In this document: one piece after another, positions 9,064-16,996 of the stretch | Layout of the letters: every line of letters begins with the position of its first letter | Position numbering within the stretch: position 1 is the stretch's first letter | Source of the DNA: Taibaiella soli | GTDB lineage: Bacteria; Bacteroidota; Bacteroidia; Chitinophagales; Chitinophagaceae | NCBI RefSeq assembly: GCF_003236175.1 | Contig: NZ_QKTW01000013.1 | Coordinates: 62,001-126,000, forward strand | Reading direction: 5' to 3' | Length of the DNA stretch: 64,000 nucleotides | Notes under the pieces: model-generated | What the model was told of the DNA's origin: nothing | The model's database searches: none | What the model saw: the letters and a program-made list of their open reading frames with translations, nothing else | Program-made: the position numbers and the translations under genes

Positions 9064-9498
9064 TTATGCTGTTTTTAAAGTGATTCCTTCATGAACCAGT
9101 TCTACTGATTCAATTGCGATATCGTTGCCTGTAGCTTTAAGACTCGGACCTTCACATTTCACCGGCCATGCCTGCGAAATACTCCAGATAAATACAGGGT
9201 TGCCTTCATCGTTGAGCAGCGTGATAGTGAGGTCACGGCGTTCTACATTTGGCTGTCCGTTATTATTGAGCCAGTTGTACAGATCGTTATTAGAAGTGAC
9301 CAAACCTCTTTTCAGCGAAATGTTACCTGCTTTTTTCAGGCCGGGTCTTTTCAGCGGCAGTGTCGTCGCTGTCATCAGTCCATCTCTGTACTCGATCGCC
9401 TGAATCTCCTGCGAAAGCCCGCTTACTTCAGAAAAACCGATATTGTCTCCGCCCCATGATACGCTGAAGTGAAAGACCGGTAGAGGATAATTTGCCAT
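9064..9498 (-). CDS. Contractile injection system tube protein, gp19-like (first copy)
   Basis: A 144-aa gp19-like tube protein, starting MANYPLPVFHFSVSWGG. FSEVSGLSQEIQAIEYRDG and SLKRGLVTSNNDLYNWL are the family hallmarks, and DIAIESVELVHEGI forms the last strand. It is likely the major inner-tube subunit (Afp1-like), stacking as hexameric rings inside the sheath, though which of the two copies is the major one cannot be told from sequence alone. It is preceded by an unusually long 225-base gap after the sheath gene, the longest gap inside the operon. Confidence 0.9.
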   Translation of the reverse strand: MANYPLPVFHFSVSWGGDNIGFSEVSGLSQEIQAIEYRDGLMTATTLPLKRPGLKKAGNISLKRGLVTSNNDLYNWLNNNGQPNVERRDLTITLLNDEGNPVFIWSISQAWPVKCEGPSLKATGNDIAIESVELVHEGITLKTA

Positions 9499-9723
9499 TT
9501 TATAAACTGTTTGTTGTGTTAGAAATTGGTTGAATGATTGTTTAGAAAAGCACGCTCATGCATCTATTTTTTGCACTTAGCTTTAGCACTACTATTTGAC
9601 ATTCGTTGCGTCGCACGCTTCAGCGTTCTGCTCTCTACTTAACACGCCAGGGATCAAAAACTGCGTTGTAATTTTTTAGCAATCCTCTTGTGCTACCGTA
9701 TGCGCCGCGAGAAAGCCCACACA
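9499..9723 (-). other. Long non-coding gap inside the eCIS operon
   Basis: This 225-base stretch separates the sheath stop from the first tube ATG, while other gaps in the operon are about 70 bases or less. I find no open frame of useful length and no clear TAnnTTTG promoter on the minus strand. No strong terminator hairpin was noticed. It could carry a processing site or a weak internal promoter that raises tube expression, but nothing in the sequence proves this. Confidence 0.4.
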
Positions 9724-11169
9724 CTACGATGTCTGCATGATCTGTTCAAACTGCAGGATAATAAACTCAGCAGGTCTTGCAACAGCCATACCAATCTGTA
9801 CAATCATACGGCCTTCCAGAATGTCCACAGAGTTCATTGTAGTACCAAGGCCGACGTTTACAAAGTAAGCCTGCTCCGGTTTTGCGCCAGCCAATGCACC
9901 ATCTCTCCATTTCAGAAACAGATAGTTTTCAATCATCGCCTGTACTTTCACCCATGTCTGAGAAGTATTCGGTTCAAAAACAACCCAGTTAGTAGATTTC
10001 TTGATAGATTCTTCTACCACACTAAAGAAACGACGAACATTGATATACTTCCATTCGTTGTTATTGCCGTCCAGCGTACGGGCGCCCATTACTACCGTGC
10101 CATAGCCCGGCATATTGAGTATCGCATTTACTGATTTTCCGGTATCGGTATTAATGTTTAGCAAATCCTGTTCTGCTCTTGCTATCGAGATCACTGGTTT
10201 TACCACATCCATCACACTCACATTTGCGGGCGCTTTCCATACACCACGCGTATCATCCACACGTGTGTACACGCCAGCCATAGCAGCTGAAGGCGGAAGA
10301 ATAATGTGGTATTTTGCATATTCAGCTGCAATTGCATTATACATAGCCGATGCACTTGTTTTTACAACAGAAAGCGCATTGCCAGTCTGGTCGCCGGATG
10401 CAGGAGTACCACCATTCACTGTATGACTCGTCAGAATAATACTGTCAAAATCAAAATTGTAATTGTAAACAGTTTCGAGATACGGATAATACACCGCACC
10501 GAAACGTCTGATGTTTTCATCCGTTGGAATATTATTGATCGCTGTCGCTACATCAGAAGGAATGGTTCCCGGCATTTTCGGGGCCGTAGAAGCATAGGTA
10601 TCAATGATTGCAAAACGATCCATCAGCGTCGCCGCCTGATTAATCATACGCTGATTGATACTATCGAAAGCTGCATTGCTACTGAGATAGATCGCTTCCG
10701 GAACAACAAGCATCGTTGGTGCATCTTCGTTGGCGATAAGATCAATACCTGTTTCCAGATCGGCCTGTACAATACCAGAGCTATACTTGCCCACGGAAAC
10801 GACGTAACAACTGCCACCGCCATTTGCAAAGAAATTGACCATCGCATGGTACAGGATATGCTTACTCAGATTAGCAACCGTGGGTGTCACTGTCACATTA
10901 AAGCCGGTAGTCACACTACCTGTTTTCAGCTCATTGACGTTCACCGTAATGTTGCTTACGCTTTCGGTATCCGGCCCGCCGAAATACGTAATAAAATCGG
11001 ACAGACTGGAAATGGGCGTAGCCACATTATGCAGATCATCAGCAATCAGTTTCGTTGCCTGCTGAGTGTAGCCGATAAAGGCCGGCACTGCAGATTCTAC
11101 TTCTGCAATGGATGGTGGCAAAAGAGAAATTTCTTCTACATAGACACCTGGTGATCGGTAGTTTGCCAT
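9724..11169 (-). CDS. Contractile sheath protein (Afp2-4/Pvc2-4-like)
   Basis: A 481-aa tail-sheath protein. It opens MANYRSPGVYVEEISLLPPS, the classic sheath start (SPGVYVEE), then AVPAFIGYTQQA. The C-terminal domain has the sequence NVRRFFSVVEESIKKSTNWVVFEPN-type section (about residue 385 on), LWxxV-like contacts, and EGRMIVQIGMAVARPAEF with FEQIMQT at the very end, as in sheath subunits that interlock with their neighbours. The sheath contracts to drive the tube outwards. Only one sheath gene is seen here, while Afp and PVC have three. It begins 13 bases after the unrecognised 395-aa gene. Confidence 0.93.
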   Translation of the reverse strand: MANYRSPGVYVEEISLLPPSIAEVESAVPAFIGYTQQATKLIADDLHNVATPISSLSDFITYFGGPDTESVSNITVNVNELKTGSVTTGFNVTVTPTVANLSKHILYHAMVNFFANGGGSCYVVSVGKYSSGIVQADLETGIDLIANEDAPTMLVVPEAIYLSSNAAFDSINQRMINQAATLMDRFAIIDTYASTAPKMPGTIPSDVATAINNIPTDENIRRFGAVYYPYLETVYNYNFDFDSIILTSHTVNGGTPASGDQTGNALSVVKTSASAMYNAIAAEYAKYHIILPPSAAMAGVYTRVDDTRGVWKAPANVSVMDVVKPVISIARAEQDLLNINTDTGKSVNAILNMPGYGTVVMGARTLDGNNNEWKYINVRRFFSVVEESIKKSTNWVVFEPNTSQTWVKVQAMIENYLFLKWRDGALAGAKPEQAYFVNVGLGTTMNSVDILEGRMIVQIGMAVARPAEFIILQFEQIMQTS

Positions 11170-11182
11170 ATTGGTTATGTAT

Positions 11183-12370
11183 TTAAATTGTTAGAAAAAT
11201 ATTTGAATAGATGTTCGGAAGGTTCGTCGCATCAATGGTTTCGGTAGGAGGAAAAGAAAGATTGGTTTTCACACTGGCCTCCTTTGCGTTATTGCCAATG
11301 TATTTTTTCAGCGTCATTGTCAGCGTAGCGGGTGTAGACGATGTGCCCGACATATAGTTTTCCTGTAGTGGGAGCGCTTGCGCGGAAACAAAAACCAGCT
11401 GCGAATCATTTACTGTTACCGCTGTAAAACTGATATTGGTATCATTGGTCACTACATTAAGTCTACTCAAAAAATCAGTTTTATCTGCAGCACTCAACTG
11501 GTTCATTTCCTGCACTATCGGACTATTCGGCTGCAAGAATATATTATACCGCCAGAAGGTCTTCCGGTTGGTGTATAGAATATTATATTGTGGCCTGTCT
11601 GGTGTAATGGACCCATCAGATTCTACGACTCTGAAATTAGCATCAAGAGCATCCGAAAGATTAATTTCTATTACACCGAACACAGGTTGTATAAAAGAAC
11701 TACCGAGATAGTAAAACTCATCAGCTACTACATTACTGATAAGCAGCTGACATTTTCCTGAAGCGAATCCGGACAGATCAAAAGCTACATCTGCCTGTCC
11801 GTTTTGGTTAGCCAGTGATTTTGCAAAAACAGTGGCGCCAGTTAAAAGATGCTTTACCACAGCGGTTCCCGCACCTATCGGTGAGGTACTGTGAAAGCTA
11901 TAAGCACTGGTCGAGAATTTCACAATATCGTTGCTGTTCACTCCGGTTGTATCATGTGTAAGATGCAAACTGGATCGTGCAGCTGTATTATCGCTGATCT
12001 GATTACTGAAATAATATAATTCATCTGATGTTTGCTGTATCGGCAGATCGTTGAAATTGATCACATCATAATTCCGGAGCGTAACACCAAAAGTTAGCTT
12101 TTCGCCTTTCTTCGGAATAAAACGCAGCAAATCATTACCACTGCCATTGTCACCGGAAACCCGCGCCATTATTACAAATCCACCGTTTGTATCAGTCGGC
12201 TTGTAAACCCAGTCAAGCCGGCGCAGCAAGGTTATCGTTTCTTGCGTCGGCACGATCTGAAAATCCAATATCGGCTCCGCCTGGTATTTTTTGCAGACTT
12301 TGTTTTGATAAAACAGTTGTGTAACCGACAGAGACAGGAGCTCTGCGTATTTAACTTGTAAAACGCTCAT
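11183..12370 (-). CDS. Unrecognised eCIS-operon protein, 395 aa
   Basis: I do not recognise this protein. It starts MSVLQVKYAELLSLSVTQLF, has no signal peptide or membrane segment, and looks beta-rich with many Ser/Thr/Asn residues. One section (about residues 40-160) reads like a domain that binds or packs against another protein, with LRFIPKKGEKLTFGVTLRNY, and the middle has a second beta-domain-like part (about 160-240). It lies 28 bases after the Pvc16-like gene and 13 bases before the sheath gene, so it is very likely co-expressed with them. The position suggests a cap, sheath-end or particle-surface part, or an assembly factor. That is inference from context only. Confidence 0.6.
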   Translation of the reverse strand: MSVLQVKYAELLSLSVTQLFYQNKVCKKYQAEPILDFQIVPTQETITLLRRLDWVYKPTDTNGGFVIMARVSGDNGSGNDLLRFIPKKGEKLTFGVTLRNYDVINFNDLPIQQTSDELYYFSNQISDNTAARSSLHLTHDTTGVNSNDIVKFSTSAYSFHSTSPIGAGTAVVKHLLTGATVFAKSLANQNGQADVAFDLSGFASGKCQLLISNVVADEFYYLGSSFIQPVFGVIEINLSDALDANFRVVESDGSITPDRPQYNILYTNRKTFWRYNIFLQPNSPIVQEMNQLSAADKTDFLSRLNVVTNDTNISFTAVTVNDSQLVFVSAQALPLQENYMSGTSSTPATLTMTLKKYIGNNAKEASVKTNLSFPPTETIDATNLPNIYSNIFLTI

Positions 12371-12398
12371 GATTACGCGGGTTGGTGTGGTGGTCTAA

Positions 12399-13013
12399 TT
12401 AATTTTCGGTGTAATTAATTTCGTTAATGGAAGGTGTTTTATCTCCGCCCTTAGTATCGAATATCGTCAGCATATTAATCTTGTAAACCACGCTGGGCAT
12501 GTATTTGCTACCCAACAAAGCCCACAGGTTATTCTGCTGTTCGAAAGAAAGACTGCACAAGCGGCAGCTCAGGCGTTCAATCATTTGCCATGGTTTGTTG
12601 ACCGGATCTGCAACTGTACTGTTGAGTCCGGGGTATTTCTGTGCGTCAAAAACTGAGTTTGCCTGAAAGAAGGCGATCACATCCGATATGTCGCGGAGAC
12701 AAGTCGGATAATCAGAATTGTGGCCTACGAATAGTACAGATAAGTCGAGCTCCACCGGTGGGTTGAGCCGCATAAATTGTTTATCGTCTGTTGGCGTGTA
12801 ATATGGTCTCTTGCCTTCACGACGCTCCTCTTCTATGCCAACCAGCATGATGGTTACGTGTGAGGTTTCGGTGACATCAATAGTACCGTCCGGTTTTACA
12901 ATAGACTTTAAGTCTACATTTCCTCCAGCTGCGTAATTGGAGGGATCCTGTTCCCTGTCCGTGATATACGCGTCCAGTTCTTTCTGAATAAATTCAAGAG
13001 CAGTACGAATCAT
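12399..13013 (-). CDS. Pvc16-like cap/tail-terminator protein (former DUF4255)
   Basis: A 204-aa protein that matches the Pvc16 N-terminal (DUF4255) family. It starts MIRTALEFIQKELDAYI, then has TSHVTIMLVGIEEERREGKR, PVELDLSVLFVGHNSDYPTC with LRDISDVIAFFQAN, and ends with LLGSKYMPSVVYKINMLTIFD. The family forms the ring that closes the distal end of sheath and tube. It is the first gene of the operon here, at the 5' end, whereas Afp16 is last in the Afp locus. No clear -33/-7 promoter was found in the 400 bases upstream. Confidence 0.85.
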   Translation of the reverse strand: MIRTALEFIQKELDAYITDREQDPSNYAAGGNVDLKSIVKPDGTIDVTETSHVTIMLVGIEEERREGKRPYYTPTDDKQFMRLNPPVELDLSVLFVGHNSDYPTCLRDISDVIAFFQANSVFDAQKYPGLNSTVADPVNKPWQMIERLSCRLCSLSFEQQNNLWALLGSKYMPSVVYKINMLTIFDTKGGDKTPSINEINYTEN

Positions 13014-13423
13014 CGCACATACATTAAATGATGATTGAGTTAGCTTTCAGTTACAATAAAACCTCGTGCAATTAATGGTGGCTTAATTGTCGATTAAACA
13101 TTCGGTACATAAAAAGATGATATAACTCTCCACAACGAGCAGACATTGAGATGTCGTTCACATGATAAAAATATATAATAGTTTTATAAACAAAATGTTT
13201 TTTATATTAATTTTTCTTTTTAAATAAGAATGATTGATTACAGCGGTATTCAAGAGTTAAAAACAACAAAAAAAGCAGCGTCTCCAATTCAGGCAAAACC
13301 CCAAGGCGGAGGGCTTTTTACGGTATTTACGCAGGTAAAAAACTGAAAAAAGACGTTATAAGTCTCCCGTCTCAGTTTTTCTTATACTTCGCGCAGCGAC
13401 TCCTTTTAGGATTGGGGATTGAT
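13014..13423. other. Intergenic region upstream of the eCIS operon
   Basis: About 410 bases, AT-rich around 13140-13260, must contain the eCIS promoter on the minus strand. I could not find a TAnnTTTG element there. The segment contains the terminator of the outer-membrane protein gene at its right end and no credible reading frame. Confidence 0.5.
13337..13382 (-). terminator. Bidirectional hairpin terminator behind the outer-membrane protein gene
   Basis: The arms AAACTGA...AGACG and CGTCT.CAGTTT pair around an imperfect loop. A-rich sequence on the left reads as a T run on the minus strand, and a T run follows on the right. It ends the minus-strand gene stopping at 13424. Confidence 0.6.
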
Positions 13424-14092
13424 TTACTGAAAAGAATAGTTCAAACCAAGAATGCCGAATATATCGTGGCTTGCACTCAGAAAATTGAAGAGATAACCGA
13501 TCAAAGTGAAATTACCCAGACTTCCGCCAACTACAACGCCCCTTTGCAGATCGAGGCCTGTAAGATAAATGCGGCTACGTTGTGCTGTGAGCCCAACATA
13601 CAGCCAGTCTGTAGGTGAGTAGGTAAGCTCATTCCAGGTGTATATATAACTGAGTTTGGGAAAATTCAGATTGTATAGAAATTCTACTTCACTACTCAGG
13701 CCAAAGCTTCCGTAGGAAAGATCAATATTATTGTCGTTGGCGATGGCGTCTGTGCGACCCACCAGAAATCCAATCTGCGGAATGATCGAATACTCAAATT
13801 TATTGCCACCCTGAAAACGATACCCACCGAATTGCGACAGCGTTTTTACATCTTCATAATTGTAGCGCTCCTGCAAAAAAAGATGTCCTTTAGCAGCACT
13901 GAAAACACCCATCGGCAGCGCATAGTCTTTAGCCATATACACTAGCAAAAGGCCATTTAGCTCCCATTCGTCAGATGATTTCGCCGCAGTGTCTTCCTGT
14001 GCCCACACCGCTGTAGAGCAAAACATTAAAAGCACAAATCCGATCGCTGCGATACCAAACCAAATGCCGGGCCGATGTTTAGAATAGCTCAT
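13424..14092 (-). CDS. Putative outer-membrane beta-barrel protein
   Basis: A 222-aa protein with a long N-terminal signal sequence (hydrophobic core about residues 11-30, cleavage after AVWAQ). The rest alternates polar and hydrophobic residues as in a small beta-barrel: YNYEDVKTLSQFGGYRF, FEYSIIPQIGFLVGR, TDWLYVGLTAQRSR. It ends in aromatic NYSFQ, close to the terminal Phe typical of outer-membrane proteins. I cannot assign a substrate or family. It faces away from the small periplasmic gene at 14167 (75 bases between the starts), so the two may share a regulatory region. Confidence 0.6.
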   Translation of the reverse strand: MSYSKHRPGIWFGIAAIGFVLLMFCSTAVWAQEDTAAKSSDEWELNGLLLVYMAKDYALPMGVFSAAKGHLFLQERYNYEDVKTLSQFGGYRFQGGNKFEYSIIPQIGFLVGRTDAIANDNNIDLSYGSFGLSSEVEFLYNLNFPKLSYIYTWNELTYSPTDWLYVGLTAQRSRIYLTGLDLQRGVVVGGSLGNFTLIGYLFNFLSASHDIFGILGLNYSFQ

Positions 14093-14166
14093 TCATTATA
14101 ATTATTCGTAATTTAAACTAAAGAATTTATAATTGCAATAATTATTCACCCTCAAAACAAAACAGC

Positions 14167-14556
14167 ATGTCAAAATTTTTACTCAGCACATTCATTGTGG
14201 CACTATCGTTTTTTACTGCAGCGCGAGCGCAGGAAATTCACCGTGTGGGAACGGCAGACGAACGTGCCGCTAAGATTACCGAATGGATGAAAGAAACACT
14301 ACACCTGACCCAAGACCAGATAGGTCCTGTAACTGAGATCAACAGAAGATATGCACAGATGATGGACGATCTTACCTACTCTGCCGGCACGCATGCCGAT
14401 AAAATGCATCAGGCGAAAGCAAACGATCATGCCAAAGAAGCGGAACTACAAAAGATATTCACCCAAGATCAATTTACCGCTTACAAAAAGAAAAAAGCGG
14501 TACTGAGAGAACAATTGAAGGAACAGGCAGAAGCAGCCCAGGGAACACGATATTAG
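14167..14556 (+). CDS. Small secreted helical protein (Spy/CpxP-like pattern)
   Basis: A 129-aa exported protein. The signal peptide is residues 1-21 (cleaved after ARAQ). The mature part is almost wholly helical and charged: RAAKITEWMKETLHLTQDQI, a turn, INRRYAQMMDDL, then KEAELQKIFTQDQFTAYKKK. The LxLTxxQ...F-x-x-Y/K arrangement resembles periplasmic Spy/CpxP-like proteins of Bacteroidota, which bind unfolded proteins. That likeness is from pattern only. It is followed by a strong terminator. Confidence 0.55.
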   Translation: MSKFLLSTFIVALSFFTAARAQEIHRVGTADERAAKITEWMKETLHLTQDQIGPVTEINRRYAQMMDDLTYSAGTHADKMHQAKANDHAKEAELQKIFTQDQFTAYKKKKAVLREQLKEQAEAAQGTRY

Positions 14557-14608
14557 TTATGATATATGAATCATAAGTTATCAACAGAACGCACCTCTTA
14601 TCACAAAA

Positions 14609-14640
14609 CAAAGGCTTCGCAAAGCGAAGCCTTTGTTTTC
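14609..14640 (+). terminator. Strong rho-independent terminator
   Basis: A perfect 12-bp stem (CAAAGGCTTCGC and GCGAAGCCTTTG, loop AAA) is followed by TTTTC. It lies 53 bases after the stop at 14556. Confidence 0.88.
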
Positions 14641-14751
14641 TTAAACATCTGATGTTAGTGTGAAGACGCGAAATCAGGACACATAATATGCAACGTCTCG
14701 ACGAAATTGACGTTTCACTGGCATTAAGCATTGACCATTCGTCGCTGAACG

Positions 14752-16725
14752 CTATCGAATCAATGTCACATCGCCTTTCGTATGAACCGGCTTACCAGAA
14801 GGACTTGATGCAGTAAGCGTATAGAAATAGGTATCAACCTCACATGGCTTTTCACCATATGTGCCATCCCAACCGTCTTTTAATGCACCATTTCCGGAAA
14901 CATGATAGACCATTTGTCCCCATCGGTTAAACACAGAAAACTCTGCTATTATATACGGACCGCTAAATACCGGACGGAAGAAATCATTCCTGTTATCGCC
15001 GTTCGGTGAAAAAGCAGACGGCATAAATATGTCGGGATACTTCGGATTGACATTTACAAAAACTGACTGCGAATCCACACAGCCGATAGCGTTAGCAGCA
15101 ACAACAGAATACCATTTGCTTTCTCCTGCCATTATTGTTTGTAATGGTGCTGTACTTCCCGCAAATTCATTTCCAGGCAACCACTTCTGTATTACGTATG
15201 GCTCAAAAGCAGAAGTCTTCAGTGCAAAACTCACCCCCTCTTCCAGATAAGAAGGTGCATCCAATACGAGATTCAGCAGAAAATTATGCACTGTTACTTT
15301 TACATACGCAGTATCCGTACACCCGAGTGCGTTTGTTGCAGCAGCGATATAAGTTGTGTTTCCGGAAGGAAAGACAGAAACATCTGATGAATTAGACAAA
15401 CCAATCCAGATAACAGGCGAAGAACTTGACGCAGCAAGCATTACAGAATCACCAGAACAAATATCCTTATCACCAGAAGTGGTAATAACCGGCCGATCGA
15501 GCACATTAATGTAAATAGTTTTGTACACGCTGTCGCAACCATAAACAGACACCAATGTATCCACAACAATCTGACTGCTGTCATAGACCATCCCTTTATA
15601 CACATATGCCTGACAACCGGAAACTGTGTCAAAAACTAATGACGGTGCTATCGGATGCAGTAAAATATGCACGAAATGATACGCACTGTCACAGCCCAGC
15701 ACGCTATGAATCGTATCTGAAAGTACTGTTGCAGTAGTATACGGTTGTCCGTTGTAATTAACCTGATTGCAACCACGCAATGTATCATGAACAGCTTGTG
15801 GACTCAATACCTGCAAATGAAGATGCACCAGGCTATCACAGCCCGTACCATTTCCAATTGTATCGTGATAAACGCCGGACGCAGTCAGCAACTGACCATT
15901 AAACGCATAAGTTTGTCCCGCGAGCATGCAGTGATATAAATTAGTGTCACCACCGCCGCCGGCAACAGGATTCAGCATACTGCTAATCCAAAGCGCATTT
16001 GCCGAACTGTTTGCCACGCCCGGAGATTCGTTGCCCGGTGCATTGCCTGTTATCCAACTGGCCGTAACGGCATATTGTGCGTCATTGAGATAATATACTT
16101 TATTGGCGCCTGCCTGAGATTGATGAATAGTAGGCGTTCCTGATTGAACATCCCCATAAGAAATAGAATGATAGGCTTGTGTCAGATTTGTCGGCGCAGC
16201 TACAAGTATTGCATCACCGTCATTACGCAAACCAATATAATCCCAATTACCGCCGGCGCTGAAACCTGTTGTGGGATAAACATAGGTCGAAGAAGAAGGA
16301 GAAGTTGGTGACGATCCGTTTTTTTCAATCATCTGAGAAGACGACGGAACAATGTAAACATGATCATGATCACTGTCGGTTGGATCGTCTGCTTGTGTAA
16401 TGCTGGTGTTTTTATCACCACTGTTGTAGATGAGAATGATAGAGCCATAAGGCACATTCGCCCAATTTGCAACATTAGCGAGCCGCATACAACCCGTGGC
16501 AATCCCCTGCCCTGCACCAGCACCGTACCAGCCGTTGTTATCATCAATTATCCAGCCGCGAAGATCGGCAGCCGTATCGTTGCAATGACGTGTGCCGACT
16601 ACCACTAATTCCACATACTCTTTGGCACCGCCGCTGCCTTGCGAAAATTCATTAATCACCAATTGCGCCTGAGCGACACATGTAATGAGAAGGGTCAGAA
16701 AAGTGATAAAGATCTGCTTGCGCAT
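14752..16725 (-). CDS. Secreted lamin-tail-like protein with T9SS type-B (CHU_C) sorting domain
   Basis: A 657-aa exported protein. I start it at 16725 rather than 54 bases upstream because AAGGAAG lies 7 bases before this ATG and the signal peptide (MRKQIFITFLTLLITCVAQA) then begins at residue 1. Residues about 22-240 form a lamin-tail-like domain (LVINEFSQGSGGAKEYVELV, DLRGWIIDDNNG). About 265-400 hold three 45-residue repeats, each with Cys and a GCDS motif. The last 90 residues are a CHU_C domain (FMPSAFSPNGDNRNDFF, VFNRWGQMVYH, GWDGTY), the T9SS signal of gliding-motility-associated and surface proteins. It shares the lamin-tail-like domain with the protein at 21165. Confidence 0.8.
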   Translation of the reverse strand: MRKQIFITFLTLLITCVAQAQLVINEFSQGSGGAKEYVELVVVGTRHCNDTAADLRGWIIDDNNGWYGAGAGQGIATGCMRLANVANWANVPYGSIILIYNSGDKNTSITQADDPTDSDHDHVYIVPSSSQMIEKNGSSPTSPSSSTYVYPTTGFSAGGNWDYIGLRNDGDAILVAAPTNLTQAYHSISYGDVQSGTPTIHQSQAGANKVYYLNDAQYAVTASWITGNAPGNESPGVANSSANALWISSMLNPVAGGGGDTNLYHCMLAGQTYAFNGQLLTASGVYHDTIGNGTGCDSLVHLHLQVLSPQAVHDTLRGCNQVNYNGQPYTTATVLSDTIHSVLGCDSAYHFVHILLHPIAPSLVFDTVSGCQAYVYKGMVYDSSQIVVDTLVSVYGCDSVYKTIYINVLDRPVITTSGDKDICSGDSVMLAASSSSPVIWIGLSNSSDVSVFPSGNTTYIAAATNALGCTDTAYVKVTVHNFLLNLVLDAPSYLEEGVSFALKTSAFEPYVIQKWLPGNEFAGSTAPLQTIMAGESKWYSVVAANAIGCVDSQSVFVNVNPKYPDIFMPSAFSPNGDNRNDFFRPVFSGPYIIAEFSVFNRWGQMVYHVSGNGALKDGWDGTYGEKPCEVDTYFYTLTASSPSGKPVHTKGDVTLIR

Positions 16726-16764
16726 GGTTGCTTCCTTTTTGGTAATAGTCTCGGTAAAAGACCT

Positions 16765-16792
16765 CAAAAGTATCCGCACACTATGATCTCAA
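16765..16792 (-). promoter_or_regulatory. Probable Bacteroidota-type promoter for the gene starting at 16725
   Basis: On the minus strand TACTTTTG (TAnnTTTG) lies at 16765-16772, and TTG lies 17 bases upstream (usual spacing 19-21). Initiation here would give a leader of about 30 bases and would exclude the longer reading-frame start. Confidence 0.45.
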
Positions 16793-16996
16793 TGTTTCCA
16801 CAAGGTTAATTCGTCAAAAAGACAAAGGGTTAATTCGTCGCGAGTCATCCCAAATTTTTTGCCTGAATACCGACCGTTTTAACCTCTTAACCACTTAACT
16901 TTTTAGTACCTACCTGTATTAACTTATCGTGAAGTATTACCATTTTAACCATTGGATAATATTTGTCATGTATCATAGCGGAAATCAAATTCACCC

